64,000 nucleotides of DNA from Trinickia dabaoshanensis (GTDB lineage: Bacteria; Pseudomonadota; Gammaproteobacteria; Burkholderiales; Burkholderiaceae). The stretch lies in the NCBI RefSeq assembly GCF_002879885.1, contig NZ_PNYA01000040.1:1-64000 (forward strand), written 5' to 3'. The notes beneath the pieces were generated by a model, which did no database searches, was not told the origin of the DNA, and saw nothing but the letters and a program-made list of their open reading frames with translations. Shown piece after piece: positions 27,011 to 36,138 of this stretch. The position numbers and the translations under genes were made by a program. How positions within the stretch are numbered: the first letter of the stretch is position 1; the number at the start of each line of letters is the position of its first letter.

Positions 27011-27820
27011 ATGTCCGCCACCGTCACCGAACCCGTGTCCGCGCCGGCCGAGGATGCGCGCGTACTGCGTGCGCTCGCGGTCCTCGAAGCGCTGGCGTCG
27101 GCCGGTCAACCGTACACGCTGTCGCAGTTGGCCGTGCGTCTGCGTATCCCCAAAGCCACCTTGTTGCGGATGATCGAATCGCTCGAATCGCGCGGCTACG
27201 TCATGCACGTTCCCGATTCGCGCGGGCACGATCGGGCCATCACGCTCGGGCCGCACGCGGCGCAATTCGCGCTCTCCGCGCTCGCGAACAATACGTTCAC
27301 GCGCGCGTGCAGGTCGGTGTTGCGCGCGCTCGTCGAGATCTTGGGGGAGACGTGCAACCTCACCGCGCTCGATAACGATGCGGTGCTGTACGTGGAGCGT
27401 GTGGAGACGACCGAGCCGTTGCGGCTCGAGATGCGTCCCGGTATGCGGGTGCCGTTGCATTGCACCGCGAGCGGCAAGCTATTCCTTTCGCAAATGACGA
27501 CGCTGGAACGCAATGCGATGCTCGAACGGCTGACGTTGAAGAAGATGACCTATCGAACGTTGATCGACCCGCGGCAACTCGTTGCCGAACTCGAGCGCTT
27601 GGGCCCACGCGGTGTCGGCATCGACAATGAGGAATTCGTGCGGGGCATGGTGGCCGTGGCGGTGCCCGTTCGCGCCGCCGACGACGGACGCGTGCTCGCT
27701 TCGCTGGCCGTGCACGCGCCGACCGCGCGCGCGACGCTGGACGACTTGCTGGAGGCCGTGCCGCGAATGCGCGAAGCAGCGGCGCGGCTCGCCCCGCTGC
27801 TATCGGTCGCCGAAGCCTAG
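27011..27820 (+). CDS. IclR-family transcriptional regulator
   Basis: A 269-residue IclR regulator: N-terminal winged helix (ARVLRALAVLEALASAGQPYTLSQLAVRLRIPKATLLRMIESLES) and a C-terminal GAF-like effector domain (VPLHCTASGKLFLSQM signature). It lies between the divergent tauY operon and the convergent tau ABC genes, so it probably controls taurine uptake or oxidation. It is a paralogue of the IclR at 43770 (shared VPLHC-ASGKL and GETCNLT motifs). ATG at 27011 follows AGGAG; the frame upstream is not coding. Confidence 0.88.
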   Translation: MSATVTEPVSAPAEDARVLRALAVLEALASAGQPYTLSQLAVRLRIPKATLLRMIESLESRGYVMHVPDSRGHDRAITLGPHAAQFALSALANNTFTRACRSVLRALVEILGETCNLTALDNDAVLYVERVETTEPLRLEMRPGMRVPLHCTASGKLFLSQMTTLERNAMLERLTLKKMTYRTLIDPRQLVAELERLGPRGVGIDNEEFVRGMVAVAVPVRAADDGRVLASLAVHAPTARATLDDLLEAVPRMREAAARLAPLLSVAEA

Positions 27821-27900
27821 CCGAGGGCAGCAGGAAGCCGGCGAGCGAGGCCGGCCTCGCCGTTCATTGCATTGCGGCTGCATTCCGGCTACATGCCCGC

Positions 27901-28638
27901 TCAATGCGCGAGAATGCCCATCGCCTGCTTCTTCAACTCGAGAAAATGCGGCTCGAAAGCCACTTGCGGCGTGCGCGGCCGCTCGAGTTCGATCGGTACA
28001 TCCAAGGCGACGCGCCCCGGCCGGGACGACAGCACGACGAGACGCGTGCCGAGAAAAATCGCTTCGTCGATATCGTGCGTGATGAAGACGATCGTGCATC
28101 GCAGTTGATCCCACAGCGCGGTGAGGAACGTTTGCATTGCACTGCGCGTTTGAGCGTCGAGCGCACCGAACGGCTCATCCATCAGCAGCACCTTCGGTTT
28201 CATGACCAGCGCCCGCGCAATCGCCACGCGCTGCTGCATGCCGCCCGACAGTTGATAGGGCCTGTGCTGCGCGAAGTTTTCAAGTCCGATCGTCCGTAGG
28301 ATGTCGTTCGATGCCCGGCGGCGTTCGTCCTTCGGTACCGAATGCAGCGACAAGCCGAACTCGATGTTTTCCTGCACGCTGAGCCATGGAAACAACCCGG
28401 CCTGCTGAAACACGACCACCCTATCCTCTCCAGGCTGCGCCTTCACCTCGCCGTCGATGAAGATGTTGCCCTTCGAGGGCAGCGTCAAACCGGCCAGCAG
28501 ATGCAGCAATGTCGTCTTGCCGCAACCGGAAGACCCCAGCACGGTGACGAACTCGCCGCCCTGGAATTGCAGATTGATGTTTTCGAGCGCCGACACGGCG
28601 CCGAACGTCTTGTACAGGGAATCGATGACGATATTCAA
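27901..28638 (-). CDS. tauB: taurine/sulfonate ABC transporter ATPase (TauB/SsuB type)
   Basis: A 245-residue ATPase with Walker [10 protein letters not shown] (35-43), signature LSGGMQQRV, Walker [13 protein letters not shown] and the H-loop THDIDEA. It is of the nitrate/sulfonate/taurine importer group (SRPGRV block near the C-terminus). The start is a TTG at 28638 with AGGAG six bases upstream; no ATG fits. It is the last gene of the permease-binding protein-ATPase operon. Taurine is inferred as substrate from the adjacent xsc and tauY candidate. Confidence 0.85.
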   Translation of the reverse strand: MNIVIDSLYKTFGAVSALENINLQFQGGEFVTVLGSSGCGKTTLLHLLAGLTLPSKGNIFIDGEVKAQPGEDRVVVFQQAGLFPWLSVQENIEFGLSLHSVPKDERRRASNDILRTIGLENFAQHRPYQLSGGMQQRVAIARALVMKPKVLLMDEPFGALDAQTRSAMQTFLTALWDQLRCTIVFITHDIDEAIFLGTRLVVLSSRPGRVALDVPIELERPRTPQVAFEPHFLELKKQAMGILAH

Positions 28639-28689
28639 GTGCGTCTCCTGCTGACCGGGTAAGCGCGTGCATCGAATTCGATGCGCGAT

Positions 28690-29709
28690 TCAATGGGCGA
28701 GCGACTGCGAATACTGCGGTGCGACATTGCTTTCGAAGCTCGCCGGCTCGCTTTGAATGCGTCCGATCGAATGCAATACCTTGGCCGTGTTGACGAGCGT
28801 TTCATAGGTGGCCGACGTCTTCACGCCCGCGCCCGATCCCATGACCTTGGGCGTCGTTTGATCGGCACCGGAAAAGAGCTCGTAGCCGGCCAACTCGCTT
28901 TGCGCGACGGGCACCGTCACGCCGGTTTGACGGGCCATCTCGGCGAGCGCTTTGTCGCGATCCTTTTGCGTGACCTGATAGCCCGCATCGAGCGCCGCCA
29001 CGAAGCCGCGCACGAGATCGGGGTGCGCTTTCGCCCAGTCGGCATTGGCAATGCAAACGTTATAGCTCGACGCGCCGCGCGGTAAGTCCCCATCGGTTTT
29101 GATCGCCTTGCCGCCCGCCGTGCGCAACGCGCTGAATACGGGGTCCCAGACGATCGCCGCGTCGATCGCGCCCGTGACCCAAGATGTACGCATTTGCGGC
29201 GGCGCCATGTTGATTTGCGTGACCGACGAATACGGCACGTGCGCCTGGGCGAGAAACGTCGCCAATTCGAACGAGGCCTGCGAGCCGGCCACGATGGCGA
29301 TCTTCTTGCCTTGCAGGCCCGCTACGTCGTGAATCCCGCTTTCCGGCTTGACGACGATGCCGGCCGCGTTCGTGTAGCGCTCCTGGTTGTAGACGATCGT
29401 CATCGGCAAGCCTTGCGCGATCGCGGTGACGAGCGGCGGCACGCCGAGGCCGCACATGAACGACAAGCTATTGGACGCAAGCGCGCTCATCGCCGCGGGC
29501 CCCGAGCTGAACAGCTTGTACTCGACGTCGGCATTCATATGACGTTCGAAAAGATGCTCGGCCATCGACACCATGTACGGATCGGCGCCGTTGTCTTCGT
29601 AGCCGATGATGACCTGCGGCTTGCTTTGCGCGTGGATCGAGCCGGCGCTCATCGCACAGCCGAGAAGCGTGGCCGCCATGGCGGTGCGGATCGCAAATTT
29701 CGTTTTCAT
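28690..29709 (-). CDS. tauA: taurine/sulfonate ABC transporter substrate-binding protein (TauA type)
   Basis: A 339-residue NMT1/THI5-like periplasmic binding protein. The signal peptide (MKTKFAIRTAMAA... with a cleavage site around SIHA|Q) sends it to the periplasm. Blocks such as QVIIGYEDNGADPYMV, DVAGLQGKKIAIVAGS and GAIDAAIVWDPVF are those of TauA/SsuA proteins that bind sulfonates. It is 25 bp from the permease gene, and GAGGAG precedes the ATG. Exact ligand inferred. Confidence 0.85.
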   Translation of the reverse strand: MKTKFAIRTAMAATLLGCAMSAGSIHAQSKPQVIIGYEDNGADPYMVSMAEHLFERHMNADVEYKLFSSGPAAMSALASNSLSFMCGLGVPPLVTAIAQGLPMTIVYNQERYTNAAGIVVKPESGIHDVAGLQGKKIAIVAGSQASFELATFLAQAHVPYSSVTQINMAPPQMRTSWVTGAIDAAIVWDPVFSALRTAGGKAIKTDGDLPRGASSYNVCIANADWAKAHPDLVRGFVAALDAGYQVTQKDRDKALAEMARQTGVTVPVAQSELAGYELFSGADQTTPKVMGSGAGVKTSATYETLVNTAKVLHSIGRIQSEPASFESNVAPQYSQSLAH

Positions 29710-29734
29710 GCTTCGTCTCCTCAGATGGTTCGAA

Positions 29735-30592
29735 TCACTCGTGGCCGCGCCAGGGCACGATCCAGTTCTCGAGCTTGCGTATCACCAACTCCATGGCATA
29801 GCCGATCACCCCGATGATGACGATGCCCACGATGACCACGGCCACTTGCAGTGCTTGTCCCGCGAATTGCACGAGCCAGCCGAGCCCGCTGCTGGCCGCG
29901 ATCAGTTCCGCCGCCACCAAGCAGGTCCAGGCGACGCCGATCCCCACGCGCATCGCCGTGAAGATCTCCGGCATCGCGGACGGCAGCACGATCCTGCGAA
30001 AGATTTGCGCGTTGGTCGCGCCCAAGGTGCGCGCCACGGCAATGCGCAGCGGCGGTGTGCTCTTCACGCCCGACATCGTGCCGATGATGATGACCGGGAT
30101 CGTGCCGACGAGGATCAGGATGGCCTTGGGCAACTCGCCGATGCCGAACCAGACCACGAGCAGCGGAATATAGGCGAGCGGCGGCACCGGCCGCACGAAC
30201 TGCAAGAGCGGATCGATGATGTCGAAGACGACCTTGTTGCGCGACATGAGCAGACCGACGGGCACGCCGATCAAGACGGCCCCGACGAACCCGATCACGA
30301 TGCGAAAGCAACTGATCAGGATGTCGTCGAGCAGCGACTGTCCGCCGTAGCCGTTGCGCACGATCTCGACGAACGCTTGCCAGACTGCCACCGGAGAAGG
30401 CAGCGCGAACGCCGGAAACACGCCGGCCATCGACACCGCCTGCCAGATCACGACGCAAATCGCAATGACCGCCGCGGTCAACCAATACGAACTCATGCCG
30501 GCCCGCACGCGGCGCAATTTGGGCTTCGGCTCGCCGGACGCCTCTCGGCGTTCCATCGTTTTGCCGTGTTCGGGAAGGGCTCTTACTCTCAC
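29735..30592 (-). CDS. tauC: taurine/sulfonate ABC transporter permease (TauC/SsuC type)
   Basis: A permease of about 285 residues with six hydrophobic segments and the EAA loop (IAVARTLGATNAQIFRRIVLPSAMPEIF) that docks the ATPase. The best start is a GTG at 30592, six bases after AGGAG; the ATG at 30556 has no ribosome-binding site, and the longer frame from 30631 overlaps that ribosome-binding site. It is the first gene of the permease-binding protein-ATPase operon, an order different from E. coli tauABC. Confidence 0.85.
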   Translation of the reverse strand: MRVRALPEHGKTMERREASGEPKPKLRRVRAGMSSYWLTAAVIAICVVIWQAVSMAGVFPAFALPSPVAVWQAFVEIVRNGYGGQSLLDDILISCFRIVIGFVGAVLIGVPVGLLMSRNKVVFDIIDPLLQFVRPVPPLAYIPLLVVWFGIGELPKAILILVGTIPVIIIGTMSGVKSTPPLRIAVARTLGATNAQIFRRIVLPSAMPEIFTAMRVGIGVAWTCLVAAELIAASSGLGWLVQFAGQALQVAVVIVGIVIIGVIGYAMELVIRKLENWIVPWRGHE

Positions 30593-30949
30593 TGACGTCT
30601 CCTGAAGTTCTCGATGCGATGCCCAAGACAACCACTAAAAGTATAGTCAGCGCGACCGTGCATCCCTGTCGGTCCGGAGCCCTTCGCTCGCTTGCCGGCG
30701 CGTTGGTTTAGTGAAGGATTGTCAATCAATAAGGTACCCGGTAGTGCCACGTGAAAGGTTCCGATGGGTCCAGCGCGGAGGGCCGCCCGTAGCCGTCGTC
30801 CGAGCGCCGCGCCGCGCGCTGGCCCCACTGAAATACGCGAACTGGCGCTACCTTCGTATACCCGCACCCTTTAACGTCTCCCTATCCGCAACTCGGGCAA
30901 CTCGGTAACTCGGGCATCGCCCGTATCGCGCATTCGACAGGAGACATGT
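30593..30949. promoter_or_regulatory. divergent region between tauC and the NTF2-fold gene
   Basis: A 357-bp region without a gene between divergent units, so it should contain both promoters. It holds three near-tandem copies of AACTCGG (30890-30896, 30899-30905, 30907-30913) and an AT-richer patch near 30705-30735. No clear -35/-10 pair was found. Confidence 0.4.
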
Positions 30950-31354
30950 ATGACCGACACATCCCTCGCCCCATCCCAGGTGACGGCCGAGACGCTCGCG
31001 GCGTTTTCCGACGCCTTCAACCGCCATGACGCAAACGCGCTGATGGGCTTCATGACCGAGGATTGCGTGTTCGACGCCGCCGCGGGTCCCGACGTGCACG
31101 GCATACGCTTCGTAGGCCGTGACGCGGTGCGCGTCGCGTTCGAAGCCGTTTTCGCGAGTTTCCCCGACGCCCACTGGGGCCAGGGGCGCCATTACGTCAT
31201 CGGCGAGCGCGGCGTCTCCGAATGGGTCTTCACCGGCACGCACACGCAGGGCTGGCGGATCGAAGCGGAAGGCTGTGACTTGTTCGAGTTTCGCGACGGG
31301 CTCATCGCGCGCAAGCGTGCGTTCCGCAAGGAGCGCCCGAAGCAGCCTGCTTGA
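30950..31354 (+). CDS. NTF2/SnoaL-fold protein, possible taurine dehydrogenase small subunit
   Basis: A 134-residue single-domain protein with the NTF2/ketosteroid-isomerase pattern (FSDAFNRHDANALMGFMTEDCVFD ... GRDAVRVAFEAVFASFPDAHW ... GCDLFEFRDGLIARKRAFRK). Such domains act as small enzymes or as partners of larger proteins. Placed between the tau transporter and xsc, it may be the small subunit (TauX) of the TauY-like dehydrogenase 4 kb away; this is inference from size and context. AGGAG precedes the ATG. A terminator-like hairpin follows. Confidence 0.75.
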   Translation: MTDTSLAPSQVTAETLAAFSDAFNRHDANALMGFMTEDCVFDAAAGPDVHGIRFVGRDAVRVAFEAVFASFPDAHWGQGRHYVIGERGVSEWVFTGTHTQGWRIEAEGCDLFEFRDGLIARKRAFRKERPKQPA

Positions 31355-31376
31355 CGGGCGCGACTTCCCATCGCCC

Positions 31377-31395
31377 CGCTCGAACCGAGCGTTTT
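31377..31395 (+). terminator. Rho-independent terminator after the NTF2-fold gene
   Basis: A 6-bp GC hairpin (CGCTCG, loop AAC, CGAGCG) at 31377-31391 is followed by TTTT. It lies 23 bp past the stop codon and just upstream of the xsc promoter, so it would insulate xsc from read-through. Confidence 0.5.
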
Positions 31396-31448
31396 GAAAC
31401 GAATCATTTCATTTCATTCCGAATTCGCGTGGGTCTTCAGGGAATGAC

Positions 31449-31494
31449 TTGACCCGAGTTCGGCACTGCCTAGTATCTGGAACGACCTAGTTCC
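31449..31494 (+). promoter_or_regulatory. xsc promoter with overlapping inverted repeat
   Basis: TTGACC (31449-31454) and TAGTAT (31471-31476) are separated by 16 bp, a good sigma-70-type promoter. Just downstream is the inverted repeat GGAAC-N6-GTTCC (31479-31494), over the expected start of transcription, positioned for a repressor. The GGAA/TTCC arms resemble IclR-family sites. Confidence 0.6.
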
Positions 31495-31519
31495 GTCAAA
31501 TGACCATCGGAGACACCCT

Positions 31520-33337
31520 ATGAGCGAGCAATCCACCTCCCAGCGCGCGACGGCCAGCGGCCCGCAAGACATGACGCCGTCCGAAGCCTTCGTCGAAACG
31601 CTCGCGGCCAATGGCGTGACCGACATGTTCGGCATCATGGGCTCGGCGTTCATGGACGCCATGGACATCTTCGCGCCCGCGGGCATCCGCCTGATCCCGG
31701 TCGTGCATGAACAAGGCGCCGGGCACATGGCCGACGGCTATGCGCGCGTATCGGGCCGCCACGGCGTCGTAATCGGGCAAAACGGCCCCGGCATCAGCAA
31801 CTGCGTCACGGCGATCGCGGCTGCTTATTGGGCCCACAGCCCCGTCGTGATCGTCACGCCCGAGGCCGGGACCATGGGCATCGGCCTGGGCGGCTTCCAA
31901 GAAGCGAATCAATTGCCGATGTTCCAGGAATTCACGAAGTATCAGGGCCACGTCACGCACCCCGCGCGCATGGCCGAATTCACGGCGCGCTGTTTCGATC
32001 GCGCGCAGGCCGAGATGGGCCCCACGCAGTTGAACATTCCGCGCGACTACTTCTACGGCAAGGTCAAAGTCGAGATTCCGCAACCGCGCAAACTCGATCG
32101 CGGCCCCGGCGGCGAGCAAAGCCTGAACGAAGCCGCCGAATTGATCGCGCAAGCGAAGTTCCCCGTCATCATCGCGGGCGGTGGCGTGGTCATGGCCGAT
32201 GCCGTCGACGAATGCAAGGCCTTGGCCGAGCGCTTGGGCGCCCCGGTCGTCAACAGCTACTTGCACAACGACTCGTTCCCCGCGAGCCACCCGCTCTGGT
32301 GCGGGCCGCTCGGCTATCAGGGCTCGAAAGCGGCGATGAAGTTGCTCTCGCGCGCCGACGTCGTGATTGCGCTCGGCTCGCGTCTGGGGCCGTTCGGCAC
32401 CCTGCCCCAGCATGGCCTCGATTATTGGCCGAAGGACGCGAAGATCATCCAAATCGATGCCGATCACAAGATGCTCGGCTTGGTGAAGAAGATCTCGGTC
32501 GGCATCTGCGGCGACGCCAAGGCGGCCGCCGGCGCGCTTACGCAGCGGCTGGCCGAACGCGTGCTGGCAAGCGATGCGACGCGCGGCGAGCGGGCCGACC
32601 AGATCGCCGGAGAAAAAGCCGCTTGGGAGAAGGAGCTCGACGGCTGGACGCACGAACTCGACGGCTACAGTCTCGACATGATCGAGGAGCAAAAGCACGA
32701 GCGCACGTTCAACGGCGGCCGCTATCTGCATCCGCGCCAAGTGCTGCGCGAACTCGAGAAGGCGATGCCGGCGGACGTCATGGTCTCGACCGATATCGGC
32801 AACATCAACTCGGTCGCCAACAGCTACCTGCGCTTCGAGAAGCCGCGCAGCTTCTTCGCGGCGATGAGCTGGGGCAACTGCGGCTACGCGTTCCCGACCA
32901 TCATCGGCGCGAAAGTGGCGGCGCCGCATCGTCCGGCCGTCTCCTATGCGGGCGACGGCGCGTGGGGCATGAGCCTCATGGAGACGATGACGTGCGTGCG
33001 GCACGGCATTCCCGTGACGGCCGTCGTGTTCCACAACCGGCAATGGGGCGCGGAAAAGAAGAACCAAGTCGACTTCTACAACCGCCGTTTCGTGGCCGGC
33101 GAGCTCGATAACCAAAGCTTCGCAGCAATTGCGCGGGCGATGGGGGCCGAAGGCATCGTCGTCGATCAGTTGGAGGACGTCGGGCCGGCGCTCAAGCGTG
33201 CCATCGATATGCAGATGAACGAAGGCAAAACGACGATCATCGAAATCATGTGTACGCGCGAACTCGGCGACCCGTTCCGCCGCGACGCGTTGTCCAAGCC
33301 GGTACGCCTGCTCGAGAAGTACAAGGATTACGTCTGA
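31520..33337 (+). CDS. xsc: sulfoacetaldehyde acetyltransferase
   Basis: Xsc is a thiamine-diphosphate enzyme that converts sulfoacetaldehyde and phosphate into acetyl phosphate and sulfite, cleaving the C-S bond. The 605-residue protein has the expected length and layout: N-terminal TPP-binding domain with catalytic Glu64 (PVVHEQGAGHMADGYA), a central Rossmann-like domain and a C-terminal GDGAWG...NRQWG cofactor motif. Family blocks such as GIGLGGFQEANQLPMFQ and NIPRDYFYG separate it from acetolactate synthases. GGAG precedes the ATG and pta starts 8 bp after its stop codon. This is the hub of the sulfonate island. Confidence 0.95.
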   Translation: MSEQSTSQRATASGPQDMTPSEAFVETLAANGVTDMFGIMGSAFMDAMDIFAPAGIRLIPVVHEQGAGHMADGYARVSGRHGVVIGQNGPGISNCVTAIAAAYWAHSPVVIVTPEAGTMGIGLGGFQEANQLPMFQEFTKYQGHVTHPARMAEFTARCFDRAQAEMGPTQLNIPRDYFYGKVKVEIPQPRKLDRGPGGEQSLNEAAELIAQAKFPVIIAGGGVVMADAVDECKALAERLGAPVVNSYLHNDSFPASHPLWCGPLGYQGSKAAMKLLSRADVVIALGSRLGPFGTLPQHGLDYWPKDAKIIQIDADHKMLGLVKKISVGICGDAKAAAGALTQRLAERVLASDATRGERADQIAGEKAAWEKELDGWTHELDGYSLDMIEEQKHERTFNGGRYLHPRQVLRELEKAMPADVMVSTDIGNINSVANSYLRFEKPRSFFAAMSWGNCGYAFPTIIGAKVAAPHRPAVSYAGDGAWGMSLMETMTCVRHGIPVTAVVFHNRQWGAEKKNQVDFYNRRFVAGELDNQSFAAIARAMGAEGIVVDQLEDVGPALKRAIDMQMNEGKTTIIEIMCTRELGDPFRRDALSKPVRLLEKYKDYV

Positions 33338-33345
33338 GGATCGCC

Positions 33346-34386
33346 GTGAAAGCTCTGAACCGCATCATCGAAGCCGCGCGCATGTCGCCGATGCGCATCG
33401 TGCTCAGCGAGGCCGAAGATCCGCGTGTGCTCACGGCCGCCGTTCGGGCGAGCCGCGAGGGCATCGCGCGGATCGTCTTGGCCGGCAATCCGGACGCGAT
33501 CCGCGCGGCGGCCGCGCGCGAGGGCCTCGCCTTGGAGGACATCGCGCTCGTCGATCCGGCCGAATCGGAATGGCGAGCGCCGTTCGTCGATGAGCTCGTC
33601 GCATTGCGCGGCAGCAAAGGCATGACGCGCGAGCGAGCGGAAAGCGAGGTACTCAATCCGCTCGTTTTCGCGGCGTTGATGGTGCGGCGCGGCTATGCGG
33701 ACGGGTCCGTGGCGGGGGCCGTCCACACGACGGCCGACGTCGTGCGCACGGCGATTCAGTTGATCGGCATCGAGCCTTCGTTCAAGCTCGTGTCGAGCTT
33801 CTTTCTGATGATGCTGTGCGAGCCGTTCCATCGCTACAAGGGCGGTCTCGTGTTCTCCGATTGCGCGCTCGTGGTCGATCCCGACGCGCAGCAGCTTGCC
33901 GAAATCGCGATGGCCGCCGCCGACAGCGCGCGCAGTCTCTTGATGGAAGAGCCGCGCGTGGCGATGCTCTCGTTTTCGACGAGCGGCAGCGCGCATCACG
34001 CGCACGTCGACAAGGTGATCGAGGCCACGCAGCGCGTCAAAGCGCTGCGCCCCGGCCTTGCCATCGACGGCGACGTGCAACTCGATGCCGCGATCGTCGC
34101 CGAGATCGCCGAGCGCAAGATCGAACACTCGCAAGTGGGCGGGCATGCGAACGTGCTCGTCTTCCCGAATTTGGACGCCGGCAACATCGGCTACAAGCTT
34201 GCCGAGCGAATCGGCGGCGCGAAGGCGATCGGACCGCTGCTGCAGGGACTGAACTACCCCGCCAACGATCTTTCGCGCGGCTGCAGCGCGGAAGACGTCT
34301 TCCACGTGATCGCCGTCACGGCCGTGCAAGCCCAGGCCGCGCACGAACGTCAAGCCCATCGGTCCACGGAGCCGCATGCGGCTTGA
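33346..34386 (+). CDS. pta: phosphate acetyltransferase paired with Xsc
   Basis: A 346-residue single-domain phosphate acetyltransferase (LNRIIEAARMSPMRIVLSEAEDPRVL, YADGSVAGAVHTTADVVRTAI, NVLVFPNLDAGNIGYKLAERI). It converts the acetyl phosphate from Xsc to acetyl-CoA for central metabolism. A GTG at 33346 is chosen: GAGGA sits five bases upstream, it is 8 bp after the xsc stop codon, and the longer frame overlaps xsc. xsc-pta pairing is known from many sulfonate degraders. The C-terminus ends with a His-rich tail. Confidence 0.93.
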   Translation: MKALNRIIEAARMSPMRIVLSEAEDPRVLTAAVRASREGIARIVLAGNPDAIRAAAAREGLALEDIALVDPAESEWRAPFVDELVALRGSKGMTRERAESEVLNPLVFAALMVRRGYADGSVAGAVHTTADVVRTAIQLIGIEPSFKLVSSFFLMMLCEPFHRYKGGLVFSDCALVVDPDAQQLAEIAMAAADSARSLLMEEPRVAMLSFSTSGSAHHAHVDKVIEATQRVKALRPGLAIDGDVQLDAAIVAEIAERKIEHSQVGGHANVLVFPNLDAGNIGYKLAERIGGAKAIGPLLQGLNYPANDLSRGCSAEDVFHVIAVTAVQAQAAHERQAHRSTEPHAA

Positions 34387-34396
34387 AGTACCGGCA

Positions 34397-34419
34397 GCGG
34401 CGCGCTAACGGCGCGCCGC
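34397..34419. terminator. hairpin between convergent pta and cobT
   Basis: A perfect 9-bp GC inverted repeat (GCGGCGCGC, loop TAACG, GCGCGCCGC) sits 10 bp past the pta stop and overlaps the cobT stop codon. It could act on both transcripts; no T tract follows on either strand. Confidence 0.45.
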
Positions 34420-36138
34420 GATCCATTGCGCCAGCCCCACCAAGCGGGCCATATCGATCGGCACGGTGGGATCGAGCGCCGCGCAGTGACGATAAAAGTA
34501 TCGCGGGTTTTGCCCCAGCCCGAGCCCGATCACTTCCACCTCGCCCGATCGCGCTTGCCGATCCAGCACGTCTTTCAGATGCGCGTCGAGGTACGACCCA
34601 CCGTTCGCCTGCGCGGTTGCCGCATCCATCGGACTGCCGTCCGAAATCACGACCAAGATCCGGCGCGCGCTAGCGTGCGCGGCGAGCCGCGAGCACGCCC
34701 ATTGCACCGCTTCGCCGTCCACCCCTTCGCGGAACAAATCCGGCTTGAAGAGCGCCGCGATCGACGCGCGCGCGCGCCGCCAACTGTCCTCAGCGTCCTT
34801 GAACACCATATGGCAAAGCTCGGTGAGCCGCCCGGGCCGCGGCGGGCGGCCGCGTGAGAGCCATTGCATCCGCGCGCGGCCGCCGTTCCATGCGCCGGTC
34901 GTGTAGCCGAACACTTCCGTCGAAACGCCGGCCTGCTCGCAGGCACGCACCAAGACGTCGATGAGCATCGCTACCGGTTCGACGTGCGCCTTCATCGAGG
35001 CCGAGCAGTCGGTTAGAAAACCCACGACGCAATCTCCGCGCGGACGCATCCGCTCCCTCATGAATACGCGCCGCTCGGCCGGCGAGGTGACGATTTGTGC
35101 GAGACGTCTGCCGTCGATCCGCCCATCGTCCTCGCCGAACGACCACCCGTCGCGCTCGGGAATGGCAAGCGCCGCGCGCAGGACGCGCGCGATCCGCGCG
35201 ACGTTGATACGCTGCGTGGCAATGCGTTCATCGAGCCGTTCACGGTATTCGCGCAGCAAGGCTTCTCTGACCAAGGTGCTCGCGCGCACCTCTCGATCGA
35301 ATTGCGTCGTATACGCGCGATAGGTAGGCGCACCGGCGGCGGCATGCCCGCTCTCGTGCTCGCCCGAACCGCCCGGCGCCGGCTCGCCCTGCTCATCGAC
35401 GTCGAAATCGAAATCGACCCACAACGAAAACGACGTCAACGCGTCGAGGGGTTCACGCGCGCCGGTTTCGGTATCGGCCGCGAACATCTTACGTTCGTGC
35501 TCGAGCATCGAAGCAATGCGCTGAGCCAAGGCGCGGGCATGCGCCGCGAACTCGCGTTGATCCTCGCGATGGCGGCGCAACGCAGCAAGCTGTGCGCCGA
35601 TCGCGGGCACGATGGCCGCGCGCGTCGCCTCGATCAAGTCTTTCGTTTCCTCGAGTACGGGCCATCCCGTCACTCGCGACCAAGCGATCTGTAAGACGGT
35701 GTAGACGAGGATACCTAGCTGGCCATCGACGAGTCCCGAACGGCTGTATGCACGCAGCCAACCCTCGAAGCGATGTCGAAGGTTTTCTGCGAGGCCGACC
35801 AGCGCCGGCGGCGCGAGCGCCTCGCAACGCATCTGCTCGAACAATTCGAACAGTATTCGCTCGACAGGGGCTTCGGGCAACATCGATCGATGCAACGCGG
35901 CGTCGGAAAAGACGAGCCGCATGGCAGCGCCGTCAGCCGCGCCGCGCAGGGCCGATAGACGTTCCTCGAACGCATCGGCGCGCACGTGCGGCGCGTGAAG
36001 CGGCAACGGTCGAGACTGGCGGCAAAGACGGCCGTCCCGATAGTGCAATGCGCGATCGCCCGAGAAGGCGCGCACGACCGCCGCGCACAGCGCCTCGTTG
36101 CGCAGGGCGACGGATAAGGCATCCACTGTCTCGCTCAT
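34405..36138 (-). CDS. cobT: cobaltochelatase subunit CobT (VWA-domain protein)
   Basis: A 577-residue protein with the CobT pattern: an N-terminal helical region, an acidic middle ([11 protein letters not shown]), and a C-terminal von Willebrand A domain whose metal site reads DCSAS (D-x-S-x-S). With CobS it forms the AAA+ motor that drives CobN to insert cobalt into hydrogenobyrinate a,c-diamide. The ATG at 36138 overlaps the cobS stop codon (ATGA). A much longer open frame to 36873 lies antiparallel to nothing useful and overlaps cobS, so it is rejected. cobN is not in the window. Confidence 0.85.
   Translation of the reverse strand: MSETVDALSVALRNEALCAAVVRAFSGDRALHYRDGRLCRQSRPLPLHAPHVRADAFEERLSALRGAADGAAMRLVFSDAALHRSMLPEAPVERILFELFEQMRCEALAPPALVGLAENLRHRFEGWLRAYSRSGLVDGQLGILVYTVLQIAWSRVTGWPVLEETKDLIEATRAAIVPAIGAQLAALRRHREDQREFAAHARALAQRIASMLEHERKMFAADTETGAREPLDALTSFSLWVDFDFDVDEQGEPAPGGSGEHESGHAAAGAPTYRAYTTQFDREVRASTLVREALLREYRERLDERIATQRINVARIARVLRAALAIPERDGWSFGEDDGRIDGRRLAQIVTSPAERRVFMRERMRPRGDCVVGFLTDCSASMKAHVEPVAMLIDVLVRACEQAGVSTEVFGYTTGAWNGGRARMQWLSRGRPPRPGRLTELCHMVFKDAEDSWRRARASIAALFKPDLFREGVDGEAVQWACSRLAAHASARRILVVISDGSPMDAATAQANGGSYLDAHLKDVLDRQARSGEVEVIGLGLGQNPRYFYRHCAALDPTVPIDMARLVGLAQWIAARR

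Noticed and set aside
31496-33115. 539-residue antisense ORF over xsc
   Set aside because: Shadow of xsc; composition is typical of out-of-frame high-GC reading.
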